From Agapanthus africanus (Eukaryota; Streptophyta; Magnoliopsida; Asparagales; Amaryllidaceae), in NCBI GenBank assembly GCA_030015575.1, contig CM057337.1, positions 335,740,583-335,804,582 of the forward strand: a DNA stretch of 64,000 nt. Direction: 5' to 3'. The notes beneath the pieces are model-generated. The model was not told the origin of the DNA. It saw only the letters and a list, made by a program, of their open reading frames with translations, and ran no database searches. Below are positions 1 through 13,139 of this stretch, piece by piece. How positions within the stretch are numbered: the stretch's first letter is position 1; every line of letters starts with the position of its first letter. The position numbers and the translations under genes were made by a program.

Positions 1-155
1 CACCTGCTTATTTTTCTGAGTATTTTTAATATGGAAAAAACCAACTTTTTAAAAAATTTCCAGAGAGGGGGTCAAAAAATGATGTTTCGAAGTTCGATCG
101 GACTTTTAACTTCGTCTAGACAACGCCTAATGCTCTAGCTTGGCTTTGATACCAC
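1..155 (-). other. Leader end of element A with primer-binding site
   Basis: This is the part of element A's untranslated leader next to its 5' LTR, read on the minus strand. Positions 142-154 are the reverse complement of TGGTATCAAAGCC, a primer-binding site for initiator-Met tRNA with one change from the usual TGGTATCAGAGCC. The rest of A lies left of the window, so its coding capacity cannot be judged. Confidence 0.8.
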
Positions 156-2355
156 TGTAGGGTTGTATAGCACGACAACAAGGTTTAGCAAGGTATCACA
201 CATGCCATTTTATAAAAATTTGGGGTGCTATGTAACCCTAACCAAGATCTTAACTAGAGAATTAGCGTAAACAATACAAGTAAACTACTTTACTTCTAAG
301 AGTTGGGGATTACAACCTTTGTACTCCGTTCCTTCGCTTCATAAGCTCCATGTTGAGGTCCCTTCGCTGCGATCATCGAGTACCCGGACTCTAGAGAGGC
401 TCCATGAAGAGAAAGATGCAAGCTTACTTCCAATTTTCAACTACTAAGATGATCTCCCTTGAAGAATCTCAAACCCAAGCTCTTACTTCACTAATCAAGT
501 ATTTACAAAGCAAACAACCTAATCTAAGTGGCTAGAATAGATGAGGATGATGAAGTAGGAATTTTGCTCTCTTTTGTTTTCAATTTCTCACTTTATTTCA
601 TCACATCACAAAAAGCTAGAAAGCTTTTTTCAAGAGGAAGAAGAAGAAGAATTTTATTGGTGATGAATAATGAATTGTTGTGTGAGTTTAGAATTGTAAC
701 TATGGGTTAAAGAATGATAAAGTTAACCCTTATAGAGAATAAACTAGAGGCTAAGGTTTGGGTTGCGTTAATAAATATCAACACAAAATATCTAAGCTAA
801 AGACAAAAGAAAGCTTCATGAAGCTTCATGAAAAAGCTAACCCAAAAGCTAACCTAAATCCAAACCCTAACTTGTTTAAACTCCACAAAGCATGTTGCAT
901 TTGTAACCCTAACTTGTTACAATATTATATATCACATATACAATATATTTTGTAACAAAAGAAAAAAATACAATTAACATATATCGCATATACATCAATG
1001 TATTATCCAGTGAGAAAATGAATCAATAAAGCGAGCTTATATTAGTTAACGTAATGTAATATATCACATATATAATTATACATTAAATTATCGAATCAAC
1101 TCTTGATCCGACAATCCGGTTATATTGCATATAACCGACTAATATAACATGTACCAATTCATCGAATCAACACTTGATCCGATGACCCGGCTATATCACA
1201 TATACCCGGCCGATATCTCATATCGCGAGAATATAATACGGTATCTCATATCGTATTATTTTTGGTCCTGCACATATCATATATGGGCTCCTACTCCATT
1301 TTGCCTAAGCCAGAAAACCTCTATGTAGGACTCTAAAGAATCATCAATACGCCGGCAGTAGATGATGATCATATCAAAACACCCACAAGCTGCAAGCGGT
1401 CAGCTAAACATAACAGCCACCCATGTATTAAGCAATCAGAAGATCAACAAGCAAGCCTGTACATTCTCCTGCGAATCCAATTAGTAACACTCCCGTACAG
1501 TCCGGTCTCTTCGTCTGATATGTCGCATATCCAGTTTAGGGGTGGTAAACGTCAGACCCAGTAACCGATAAGTCGTGTCGATATGAGGTCCATAACAGTT
1601 CGAGAAACTACCGATAACACTTACCAATAAATCTCAGCAACCCTGGCCAGGGATTTCCAGATATAGCCAATCGAACGCAGCGCAAAATCAACTCCTAATA
1701 CCGGGAGAGACGAAACCCCTCCTATCGCTCATTGCCTCCATGTGATTCGGGACTGTACCCAAAAGCCACCGTTTTGCATGCCCTCTTGGACGTGGTATGA
1801 TGGAAATCAATGCACAGTGGGAATCACACAAGACTCTATGACGATCTCGGGGCTACAGACTAACCTGTACCAGTGTCACCAGAGAACTGCCATCTGACGT
1901 TAGGTATAATACCATCTGGGAGTTCTCGGCAAGTTCGTCCAATGTACCCAGTCTCCACTGAGCACCCATATACTATCTCTGATATCAAACATCAATGGAT
2001 ATGGGATCATCCATCGCCCATCTACATGGTTCAAGAAACATACTCTAGTCTACTCTGGTATATCGATGCCCTGTCTCGATACACCTGCGACTAGGAATAT
2101 TTGAAGGATGTACTTAGCGACTACATTGTCCCCACTAGTATGATCTGCATCATATTCCTGGTAGTCAAGTACTCATCCTAAGGGTTTTATCGACATGTAA
2201 CATAGAGACTATCAGAGTACATGTTAAGATAAAGTGCAACCAGATAGCATACTATCATGTCGAGCAAGAAAGTCCTCCATATATATGTCCAAGCATCCAC
2301 TACAATATACATCGCATGTACAGTAATGGCCTCTAGGGCATACATATCACTAACA
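156..2355 (-). mobile_element. 5' LTR of copia element A (group I)
   Basis: Complete LTR of about 2.2 kb on the minus strand. It starts directly after the primer-binding site and ends in ...CTAACA, so on its own strand it reads TGTTAG...CCTACA. It is related throughout to the LTRs of C and G (group I). It contains the U3 dyad at 1882-1927 and at least eight copies of an ATATCACATAT-like motif between about 925 and 1285. It is inserted in B's 3' LTR; 2356-2360 (AAAAC) is the right-hand target duplication and the left one lies off-window. The equivalent uninterrupted site is visible in H's LTR near 45293. The 60-70 residue open frames inside it are not conserved in sister LTRs and are not genes. 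Confidence 0.9.
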
Positions 2356-3447
2356 AAAACCATACGACCTCTACACATTTCGCCCGAAGCTGGGAAACCC
2401 TCTGTGTGGGACTCTAAAGACTTGACAGTACTCTGGAAGTGGGTTTAACCAAAAGCGGTCAGTGGCACTAGCTGTACGTAATGGCTACTCAGGTGGCTAT
2501 CGATAAGAAGGCCGACGAGCAAACTCATCCGTACCCCTACTGAGCCTGTCTGTGGCAATCTCCATACAGTCCTGTCTGTTCGTCTAAGAATGTCGCATAT
2601 CGGTCATAGAGGGAGGCAAGAGTTAGACCCATAATAGTGCAATAAGTCGTGTCGGAGTGAGGCCAAAAACACCGTGAGAAACTACTGGAATCCCTACCTG
2701 CAAATCTCTCTTGCCGTGGCCAGGGACTTTGTGTAATGGCTTTCCGAACACAGCGCGACATCCCCCCCAATACCGGGAGAGACGAATCATATCTAACCAC
2801 CATTGCCTCCAAGTGCTTCGGGACCGCACCTAACTACTAGCTGTTTGCACGACTCAGAAGAGCCGTGGTAAGGTAGTAATCTAAGCACAGTGGGAACACA
2901 CTAGAGGCGAAGTAGTAGTGGCAAGTCGACGGACGTAGCTGTACTTATGTCACTTGGGAACTGCTACCTGACGATAGGTATATTACCAACCAGCAGTTCC
3001 CTACGAATCCGTCCAATGTAACTAATAACCCAATGAGCACCAGCATACTATCTCCAGTACGACGTACTGATTGTTGTGGGACAGACCATCTCCCCTCCTG
3101 GGATGAGAAGCATATACACCAGTCTACTCTGGAGTATCGATGCCCTGTCTCGATAATCCTGCGACTAGGGACCTGTGTAAGGATGTGCTTGTAGACTACC
3201 TAACCCCCACTAGTGTGACTGCCATCATAACGCTGGTAGGCAAGCAAAGATCCTAAGGCTCTATCAATATGTATTAGCGATACGTTAAAAGAAACATATA
3301 CACATATTAAGATAGATACAAACCAAGTAGCATACTACTATATCGAGAAAGACTGTCATAAATCCGCGTGTATATCCCAAGCTTCCAAAATATAATATAC
3401 AAACTAGTTCTATACAATAATAGCCTCTAGGGCATATCACACTATCA
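2356..3447 (-). mobile_element. 3' LTR of copia element B (right part, interrupted by A)
   Basis: Right-hand part of B's 3' LTR; the remainder lies beyond A's insertion and outside the window. It aligns with group II/III LTRs: the tgtgggactctaaaga block, the GGCACTAGCTGTACGTAA block, the inverted repeat around 2956-3001, and a terminal ...GCATATCACACTATCA. The terminus is mutated (TGATAG instead of TGTTAG on the sense strand), consistent with B being the oldest host in the nest. It is followed at once by the polypurine tract. Confidence 0.85.
2956..3001 (-). promoter_or_regulatory. Conserved U3 dyad in B's LTR
   Basis: Inverted repeat with arms GGGAACTGCT (2956-2965) and AGCAGTTCCC (2992-3001), perfect over 10 bp. 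The same structure is in every complete LTR in the window, with paired substitutions in the arms. It lies in U3, so it would be present at the 3' end of genomic RNA as well as in promoter DNA. Its function is unknown. Confidence 0.7.
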
Positions 3448-3461
3448 ATCTCCCACTTACA
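3448..3461 (-). other. Polypurine tract of element B
   Basis: Reverse complement of TGTAAGTGGGAGAT, abutting the 3' LTR. This is the site that primes plus-strand DNA synthesis. The other elements have TGCAAGTGGGAGAT at the same place. Confidence 0.8.
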
Positions 3462-3462
3462 C

Positions 3463-6400
3463 TAAGGATATGTGATGGCATATCGCAGACCTATCGTCTC
3501 GAACTACATCTGAAGGATGGCCTTTGTGAATGGATCTGCAGTGTTGTCCTCAGCAGCAACTCTCCGAACCTCGATCTCCCTGATCAGGTGATACCGTCTT
3601 AAGATGTGTCTGGACTTCTGATGGGACCTGGGTTCCTTTTCTAAAGCTATAGTCTCGTTGTTATCACAATACAGAGGTATTGGATCAACAATGGATGGAA
3701 CCACCTGATGTTCTATTAAGAACTTCCTCATCCAGACTTCTTCTTTTGCGGCATCAGAAGCTGCGATATACTCCACTTCCATCGTTGAGTCAGCAATGGT
3801 GTCCTTCTTGGAACTCTTCCAACAGATCGCCCCTCATTGAAGGTAAAGACATAACCTGACATGGATTTGGAGTCATTCTTGTCACTCTTGAAGCTGGAGT
3901 CAGCAAAGGCCTCGATCTGGAGGTCTTTTCCACCGTAAACCAAGAACATTTCCTTAGTCCTTCTCAAGTACTTGAGAATGTTCTTTACTGCTATCCAGTG
4001 CTTCTCCCCAGGGTTTGACTGATACCAGCTTACTACGCTTAGTGCATAAGCTACATCTGGTCTGGTACACAATATCGCATACATTATAGAGCTTACCGCA
4101 GAAGCGTAGGGTATAATAGACATGCGATCCCTTTCCAAATCAGTCTTGGGAGACATCTCTTTGGAGAGGGTGATTCCGTGACAAGCCGGTAAATTGCCGC
4201 GCTTTGAATCTTCCATACTGAATCTTTTCAGTATGGTGTCATGTACCTGGACTGTGAAAGTTCCAATATCCTCTTAGATTTATCACGATAGATCTGGATC
4301 CCCAAAATGTAAGAGGCATCACCCAGGTCTTTCATGGAGAACTTTTGTAACAAGAACCCTTTGACAGATTGTAGCATAGGAATGTCATTTCCTATCAAGA
4401 AAATGTCATCCACGTACAAGACGAGGAATACAACAGTTCATGCTACAATCTTACTATAAATGCATGGCTCATCTGGATTTTTGATAAAGTCAAATTCTTT
4501 GACCGTCTCATCAAAACAGATGTTCCAACTCCGCGATGCCTGCTTTAGTCCATAGATGGACTTAAGCAACTTGCACACTTTCCCGCTGCTCCCACTCTGA
4601 AGGAAACCCTCTGGCTGGTCCATATAGACGCACTCTTCCAAATTTCCATATAGAAAAGCGGTTTTTACGTCCATCTGCCAAATCTCATAATCGTGGAAGC
4701 CAGCAATGACAAGAAGGATTCGAATGGATTTGAGCATAGCCACTGGAGAAAAGGTTTTAACATAGTCCAAATAAGGTCTTTGACGGAATCCTTTTGCAAC
4801 AAGTCTAGCCTTATAGGTTTCAACCTACCCATCTACACCAATCTTCTTTTTGAAGATCCATTTGCAGCCTACGGGTTTTCCCCGTTCTGGAGCAATGTCC
4901 AAAGTCCATACTTTGTTGGTGTACATAGACTCCATCTCGGTCCGCATTTCATCCAGCCATTTTACCGAGTCAGTGCTCTGAATGGCTTGCTGGAAGTTAG
5001 TTGGCTCATCATTATCAATGATGCAATCTTCTCTATCCCCGTCTACAAGAAAACCGTAGTATCTCTCGGGCGGATGAGACAGCCTACTACTCCTGCGGAG
5101 TGGCGCGGGAATGTCCTGTTCTTTTGAAACTTCTTGCTCTACCAAGCTTTCAGTAATAGCTTGTGGTTCTGTAATTTCTTCTAGTCTATTGCACTACCAC
5201 TAGTTTCTTTTTCTCAAATTTATGTTTTAAAAAGTGGGCATGACGAAAAACAAAAACCTTTTGTTCCTCTGCGTAATACAAAAGATACCCCCTGGAGTTC
5301 TTTGGGTATCCCACAAACTTACACAGTACTAAGCGTGCCTCGAGTTTGTCCGCATGCTGCTTTTTAACAAAAGCTGGACATCCCCATATCTTCAGATATT
5401 GAAGATAGGGTTTCTTCCCACTCCACATCTGATATGGTGTGGTAGGCACAGTCTTGGTAGGAACCTTGTTCAAAAGATATGCAGCTGATTCTAGTACATA
5501 GCGCCAGAATGATCGCGGTAACTCAACGTTACTCATCACGGAACGTACCATATCCAATAGGGTTCGGTTCCGTCTCTCCGATACACCGTTGTGTTGTGGT
5601 GTGTATGGAGGAGTAAGCTGAGAGAGAATTCCATTCTCTTTTAGGTAATCCAGGAACTCGGCACTCAAGTATTCACCACCTCGATCAGATCTCAGTGTCT
5701 TGATACTTTTGCCAGTTTGTTTTTCCACTTCATTCTTATATTCTCGGAATTTCTCAAAGGCCTCAGATTTGTGTTTCATCAAGAAGACATGTCCATACCT
5801 AGAGAAATCATCCGTAAAAGTAATGAAATAGGAATAACAACTTCTTGCATGTGTAAACATTGGACCACGCACGTCGCTGTGTATTAGTCCCAAGACCTCG
5901 CTCTTTCTCCGCGTCGAGTGGACGGAGTCTTTGTCATCTTTCCTTTGAGACATAATTGACAAGTTGCATAAGATTGATATTCGAAGGGATCAAAATATCC
6001 TTTTTTATGTAACTTGGTCAACCTTGTTTCGTTGATGTGACCTAGTCTACAATGCCATAAGAAAGCATGATTTATTTCTGTAGTCTTTCTTTTATGTGTG
6101 TTATGGACATTGAAAATTTGTAGTTGGTTTAATACGTATATACCGTTGTTTGGAGTACCTAACCCAATCAGACCATGATTAAGGTGGATATTTACGACAT
6201 CGCTTACAAATGTAAAATCATAACCTTCTTTAGATAACAAAGATACATAAATGATATTACAAGTCAAACTAGGAACACAAAAATAGTTGCACTAAACCAA
6301 AATATGTCCACTCGTCAATCCAAGGTGATATTCCCCTACGGACACAGCATTCACGCTCGCTCCGTTAGCAATCCTGAAGGTCATATCACCGGTCTTCAGA

Positions 6401-7365
6401 AACCTACGGCTTCTCAGTGCCAGCAAAGAATTACAGATATGAGATCCTGATTCAGTATCCAATACCCAGGAAATAGAGTTGATTGACAAACAGTTTTCAA
6501 TTACAAACACACCTGAAGCCGAAGCCACAACCTGCTTCGTGTCCTGGTTCTTGGCCTTCTAAGCCCTGCAATCTTTCTTCCAATGGCCCTTCTTATGACA
6601 GTAGAAGCATTCTTCCTTTCTTACTGTCGGCCATGCTACCCTTGCCTTGCCCTTTGCTTCCACCTTACTAACACCGCCTCTCGGCTTGGTGGGGGCCTTC
6701 TTCTTCTTTCCATTGTCTTTCGCCTGGGATCTAGAAGAGGAAGCTCCACTGAACAAGTAGAGCGGGTGTTTCCCTGGCTTTCTGTAGGGTGCCCTCAGCA
6801 CTTCTCAACATGTTGAGGAGTTCCAGAAGTTCAACTTCTTTACCTTGAATATTAAAATTCAAGATAAACTGGGCGTATGTGGAAGGGAGAGACTGCAGAA
6901 TTAAGTCTGTATACAGCTCATTCTTTAACGTGGTCCCGAGGTCCGTGAGCTCTTCAATATAGCCGATCAACTTAAGGACGTGTTCCTTACAGATGATCCG
7001 ATGGCCAACCTCGTCTGAAATACCTTCTTCGAGGTCTCATATCTTGCGATACGAGATTGCTCTCCATATAATTCCTTGGTATGGAGGAATATGGATTCAA
7101 GATCTATATTCTTATACCGCCTCTGACGTTCGTTGTCCATAGAGGCTAGCACGAGGCACTTGGCCTTCACGTAGTCAATCTCCCAGGTCTTACGGATTTC
7201 CTTATCCGCGACACTAGATTCTGGACCTGGGACGGCGGGGGCTTTACTAGTGAGGATATAACCCAACTTGTCATAAGTTATTGCCATCTTGACATTCCTG
7301 AACCAATCTTTGTAGTTTGGCCTTGTGAAAATATTTTTATCTAATAGTAACTTAAGGCCCGTCAT
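3463..7365 (-). pseudogene. Gag-Pol polyprotein pseudogene of copia element B
   Basis: Degenerate remnant of a single copia Gag-Pol frame of about 1,315 codons. Gag starts at ATG 7365-7363 (MTGLKLLLDKN...) and runs to a CCHC zinc knuckle (CFYCHKKGHWKKDC) at about 6562-6605. Protease follows at about 6440, where the catalytic DTG reads DTE (Gly to Glu). Next come the integrase zinc-binding segment (about 5970-6070), the integrase core (about 5300-5930), reverse transcriptase (YVDD near 4415) and RNase H (about 3530-4000). At least six frame changes or stops separate these pieces: near 6970, 6800, 6280, 5950, 4790, 4430, 4220 and 3780. The C-terminus is lost after ...FTKA. It is clearly dead and old. 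F is the best guide to the original layout. Confidence 0.9.
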
Positions 7366-7975
7366 CTTTTGTTGCTGCAATTAGGAGAGAGAGAAGAAAC
7401 ACTTTAGCATGATACTCTCGCAAGTTTAGATTGTTTTTTAGTTTATCTAAACAAGATGGCTCCCATTGTTTCTTCAATCCTTCCTCAAACCATAAAAGAA
7501 GAATTAGTCAGGATTAATCTCACCATACAATACTTGCTTAACCTTTCAGCCAGGCTAGTGTCGGTACATCAAGGGAGGTTTTACGACGCTTTCGCAAAGT
7601 TCCTTAATTAAATAACCTCTTTTCCCTAGAGGCATATCCCCGCTAACACTTTTCTAGACACCTACTTGGTTTATAGCATTGATCGTTAAGTGAAAAAAAT
7701 CATCCGAGGAGTAGCATATACTCACAGTAGGATCGGGATCCAAATATCATCGTGTGATAAAGTCGAAGAAATCCTACCATAATTATCATACTCCAAATGG
7801 TATGCAACACTAGCAAGTTTCAGTTTCTTTAGAAACTCCCGATGTGGATTTTTGCCCCATGCTCTTATGATCTTGACGAAGGCCAACATATAATAAGTCA
7901 CATGTCAAGTTCTACCGGTCATTGTCTAAGTTAATTTGAACCTACCCGCACTTACTCTTGACGAAGGCCAAAATA
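7366..7975 (-). other. Untranslated leader of element B (part)
   Basis: Minus-strand leader upstream of B's gag. Just before the ATG is an acceptor-like TTGCAG with a pyrimidine tract (complement of 7381-7405). Behind it is a hairpin with arms at 7424-7431 and 7445-7452 (GTTTAGAT / ATCTAAAC on the sense strand), then the conserved block ending AGTGTCGGTAC. Copies of the CTTGACGAAGGCCAA repeat lie near 7874 and 7957. The leader is cut at 7975 by element C; the rest, with PBS and 5' LTR, is beyond the window. No gene is present. Confidence 0.8.
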
Positions 7976-10165
7976 TGTAGGGTTACTTAGTAAGGCAGCA
8001 AGGTTTCGGGAGGCATCGTCCATGCCGTTTTCAAATTTTTGCCGAACTAAAGAACCCTAAGCCTAAAATCTTAACTAGAAATTTAAACAAACTAACATGT
8101 TAACATCTTACATCTAAGTGAATATGGAATACAACCTTTGTAGACCTGTCCTTCACTTCAAATGCACTGTGTAGAAGTCCTTTCGCTGCAAGTAATGATC
8201 TCCCGAACTCTTGAGAGGCTCCACAAGGTGAAAGATGCAAACTTGCTCGAAGTCTTCGAGGCCGAAGATGATCTACGTCGAGGAGACTCAAGCTCATCCT
8301 ACCTCTTCATTAATATGTGAATTAGTGAAGTGAACATCCTAAACTAAATGGCTAATAGTAAAGGATGATGAAGTAGGAATTGGGCTCTCTTTAGATTTCT
8401 TTTTCTCACAATATTTCATCACTTAGAAAAAAAGCTAGCAAGCTTTTTCTCATGAGGAAGAAGAAGCTCAAGTGAATAATAGAATGAACTCATGAGGTGA
8501 GAAAATGAACCATGGGTGAGTTAGTGTCATACACTAACCCATGTAGAGACTTAACTAGGGCTAAGGTTAATGGTTAGGTTGATAAATATCTACAAGTGAA
8601 ACAAAAAGAGTGGACTTGGTCAATGTTTCCACAAGCTTCTACAAGCTTGTAGCCATGACAATAATCCATCTATTTTTGAAATACTTTGATAAATATAAAC
8701 CCTACATTATCCTAACTATAGTGTAAGTCTCATACACCCATGAAGCATGTGGCATCAAGCATGACACAATAAAACGTACATTAATATATATCACTTATAT
8801 ACTATATGCACACAAGTGAGAAAAAGAATACTTAGTGAGTAAATATTAGTTAATGTAAGTTAATATATCAAATATATAATTATACATTAAATTATCAAAT
8901 CAACACTTGATTTAATAATCTGGCTATATCACATACAACCGACTAATATCATATGAATCAACTTATCAAATCAACACTTGATCCGATAACCCGGTTATAT
9001 CACATATAACCGACCGATATCACATATCGCGAGAATAGAATACGGTATATCATACGCGCATTAATCTCGCTCCCGCACATATCACATATGTGCTCCTACT
9101 TCGTTTCGCATGAACCAGGAAACCTCTGTGTAGGACTCTAAAGACTCATCAATACGTCGGCAGTAGGTGATGATCATATCAAACACCCACAAGCCGCAAG
9201 CGGCCTGCTAAACGTAACGGCCACCCGGGTATTGAGCGATTAGAAGATCAACAAGAAAGCCTGCTCATACTCCTGCGAATCCAATCAGTAACACTACCGT
9301 ACAGCCCGATCTCTTCATCAGATATGTCACATATCACAGCCTGGGGGTGGAATAACGTCAGACCCCAATAGCCTGATAAGTCATGCCGATGCAAGGTCCA
9401 TAACGGTTCGAGAAACTGCTGATAACTCTTACCAGTAAATCTCAGCAACCCTGACCAGGGATTTCATTTTATGGCCAATCGAGCATAGCGCAACATCAAC
9501 CCCCAATACCGGGAGAGATGAAATCCCCTACTATCGCTCATTGCCTCCATGTGACTCGGGACTGTACCTAAAAACCACCTTTTTGCATGATCTCTTGACC
9601 GTGGTATGGTGGAAATCAAACCACAATGGGAATCACACAAGTCTCTATGATGATCTTAGGTCGACAGACTAAACTGTACCAGTGTCACCAGAGAACTGCT
9701 ATCTGACGATTGGTATAATACCATCTAGGAGTTCTCGGCGAGTCCGTCCAGTGTACCCAGTCTCCACTGAGCATCCGTATACCATCTCTGATGTCAAACA
9801 CCAATGGATATGGGATCATCTATCGCCCATCATATGGGTCGAGAAGCGTATACGCTAGTCTACTCTGGAATATCGATGCCCTGTCTCGATACTCCCACGA
9901 CTAGGAACATTTGAAGGATGTACATACCGACTACCCTGTCCTCACTAGTATGATCTGCATCATAATCCTGGTAGTCAAGTACTCATCCTAAGGGCTTTAT
10001 CAACATGTAATAGAGAGACAATAAGTGTACATGTTAAGATAAAGAGCAACCAGATAACATACTATCATATCGAGCAAGAAAGTCCTCCCTATATATGTCC
10101 AAGCATCCACTACAATATACATCTCATGTACAGTAATGGCCTCTAGGGCATACATATAACTAACA
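7976..10165 (-). mobile_element. Left (3') LTR of copia element C (group I)
   Basis: LTR of 2,190 bp on the minus strand, TGTAGG...CTAACA on the plus strand. It matches the LTR at 40050-41728 with about 7% differences over the first 300 bp by eye, making C the oldest pair measured here. The left target duplication is 7971-7975 (AAATA); its partner is off-window. It holds the U3 dyad (9691-9736) and the ATATCACATAT motif cluster (about 8780-9100). C's total length without insertions would be about 10.4 kb. Confidence 0.9.
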
Positions 10166-10179
10166 ATCTCCCACTTGCA
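10166..10179 (-). other. Polypurine tract of element C
   Basis: Reverse complement of TGCAAGTGGGAGAT directly next to the 3' LTR; identical to the tract of E, G and H. Confidence 0.85.
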
Positions 10180-13139
10180 CTAAGACCATTTGTTGCAGTA
10201 TCTCATACTCAACGTCCTATAGAAGTCTCTCTAGGGAAAGGCCTTTGTGAGTGGATCCTCCATGTTATATTTTGCGTCAACTCTCTTGACCTCGATCCCA
10301 GGGAGATAAACCATCTCCATGATCAGGTGATACTGTTCTCAGAATATGTCTGGAATGCTGATGGGACCTGCGTTCTTAGGCTAAAGCCACAACTCTATTG
10401 TTGTCACAATAACAGTTATTGGACGCTCAATGGTAGGAACCTTGTTCATCTCATGAACAAGAAATGTCCAAACAGCCACTTTGGTAGTATCGTTGGTAGC
10501 AATGTATTCAACCTTTATCGTCTAGTATGTCACGGTATCTAGTTTAGAACTCTTCCAACATACCGTCCCTCCATCGAGGGCGAAGATAATGCCTGTGACT
10601 GACTCTCAGTCGACCTTATCACTCTAGAAGCCCGAACCAAGAACATTCATTTAGTGCTTCTCAAGTACTTAAGAATGTCCTCCACAGCTGTCCAGTGATT
10701 CTCCCAAGATCCGATTGATTCCTTATCACCACACTTAGTGAGTTAGCAATATCTAGTCTGGTACATAACATCGCACACATGACAGAGCCTACTGCCGAAA
10801 CATAGGGTATCCCTTGCACGCTAGCTCTCTCCAAATCAGCCTTGGGAGACATCTTTTTGGAGAGAGTGATTCATGCGTAAGTGGGCGAACCACCACACTT
10901 TGAATCCTCCATACTAAACCCCTTTAGTATGGTGTTAATTTACCTGGATTTGGGACACTCCCAATATCCACTTAAATCTATCACCATAGATCATAATCCA
11001 CAAGATATAGTAGGTATCATCCAGATCTTCCTTTGAGAATCCTCATGATAAGAGTAGCTTCATCGAGTGTAGCATAGGAAACCATTTCCTATCATGAGTA
11101 TGTCATCTACGCACAATACATGGAAGACAACCTTTCTCCCTACAACCTTCTTGTATATACAAGGTTCATCTACCATTTTGATGAAGTCAAACTCTTTGAC
11201 TGCCACATTAAAATAGATGTTCCAACTCCGTGATACTTGCTTTAATCCTGATGGACTTATGCATAGCTTTGAAAGTCTCAACTTTTCCATGTACACCAAG
11301 AATCTTCTCAAGATCCATCTACTCCCAATGGGTTTTACCCCTTCAGGTGGAACATGCAAAGTCATACTTTGTTGGTGTACATGGATTCCATCTTTGATTG
11401 CATAGCATCCAGCCTATTCACAGAGTCCCCACTCGTGATGGCCTGAATGAACCTAGTTGGGCCATCATCTACCATGATGCAATCCTCGCTCCCACTGTCA
11501 CCGAGAAGACCGTAGTATCTCTCAAGTGGATGAGGAACCCTACCAGATTAACGGAGAGGCTGAGGTTCATTGGAGACTATTGAATCCTTTTGTTTCACCA
11601 AATCATCAGCCGTTAGTTTGTCTAGCTGGAATTTCTTTCAGTTCTACCTCATGACCACTAATTTCTTCATAAGAAATTCCTTTTCTAAAATGGTGGCATG
11701 CTGAGAAACAAAACACATTTTGCTCCTCAGTGTGGTAGAAGATATCCCCTTACGAATGTTCGGTATATCCCAACAAACTTATACAGAACTGACCTTGCCT
11801 CGAGCTTGTCCGGATTTTGTTTTTCAACATAGGCCGGACAACCCCATAACTTAACTCGTTTAAGATATGGTCTCTTCCCATACCATATCTCATATGGAGT
11901 GGTAGGTACTGATTTGGATGGAACCCCATTCAATAAGTATGCAGCTTCTCAAGTGCATAACACAAAAAGGAAACAGGTAACTCAACAATACTCATCATAG
12001 AGTGCACCATATCTCATAGGGTGCGATACCCCGTAGTGCTGTGGTGTAATCGAAGGAGTAAGCCGAGAGAGAATCTCATTCTCCTTTTAGAAACTCCAGG
12101 AACTCCATGCGCAAGTATTCGCCTCCTCGATCATATCGTAGGACTTTAATACTTCTACCCCTCTTGTTCTTTAACTTCTAGCTTATATTCATTGAATTTC
12201 TCAAAAGTTCAGACTTGTGTTTCAACAGGAACATATGTCCGAATCCTGAGAGAAGATCAGTGAATATAATGAAGTACGAAGAACCATCCTTGACATTTGT
12301 AGACATAGGACTGTATACATCATCATGTATCCGTCCCAAGAGTTTAGTAACTCTTTCTCTGTTTCCAGTAAACAGAGTATTGGTCATTTTACCTTTGAGA
12401 CAAGACTGACAAGTATCATAAGATGACAATTCGAACAGATTCTAATATTCATCCTTATGTAACTTAGCTAGTCGTGTCGCATTGATATGACCTAGTCTAT
12501 AATGCCACAAGAAGGATTCGTTAATTTCTGAACTATTCCTCTTGTGTGTGTTCTAGATACTTTGAACCGTGGTTTGATTTAGAACGTATATGCAATTATA
12601 TAACGTGCCTGATCGAATCAACTCTTGGTTCAGAAAAATGTTCATAACATTATCCTCCAATACATAATTATATCATTCTTTAACTTAATAAAGAATCTGA
12701 TGTAATGTTGTATATCAGGTTCGGTATGTAATAACATTCGTTCAGAATCAATGTATTAATACAAGGTGATATTTGCCAACTGATTTGGCTGCAACACTTG
12801 TACCATTCTCTAACACTTACAGACATATCACCCATTCTCAGTTCTCTACCTATCTGTAGCCCATGTAAAAAATTACATATGTAGAATCCTTATCTAGTAT
12901 TTCATACCTAGGACGTAGAGGAAAACTGAGAAACAATTCTTGGTAATGAACACACCCGAAAAATATACATCAACATGCTTATTCCTCAATTGGGTGGCAT
13001 GGGAAACTGGATATTCCCCTACTTCCTGCTCGGACTTATAACAATTATAAGATGGAGCAGAACCGATGTTCCCCAGCTCAGTATAATAAGCAGGTTCGTT
13101 TAATACATCCATATTATTATCTTGATTAAGGTGTGACAT
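10180..13139 (-). pseudogene. Gag-less Pol pseudogene of copia element C
   Basis: Heavily decayed pol read on the minus strand. The frame begins at ATG 13139-13137 (MSHLNQDNNMDVLNEP...), a few codons after the leader's acceptor-like AG. Without any Gag or zinc knuckle it runs into the segment that precedes protease in G (...GEYPVSHATQ...). Further pieces are recognisable. Integrase zinc-binding and core start lie at 12178-12429 (DTCQSCLKGKMTNT...). Integrase C-terminal side lies at 11727-11933. Reverse transcriptase with an altered CVDDILMIGN motif lies around 11060-11365. A later RT/RNase H connection lies at 10661-10852 (SVMCAMLCTRLDIANSLS). Many frameshifts and deletions separate them. The same Gag-less N-terminus occurs in the much younger G, so the missing Gag is ancestral and not decay of this copy. 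Confidence 0.85.

Noticed and set aside
528..955. Short open frames of 60-75 codons in A's LTR, and similar ones in other LTRs and leaders
   Set aside because: They lie in LTR or leader sequence, are not kept in aligned sister copies, and show no recognisable domain.
4693..5127. Plus-strand frame of 144 codons across B's pol (and similar ones at 29199, 47628)
   Set aside because: Antisense shadow of conserved RT/integrase codons; it follows the composition of the real gene on the other strand.
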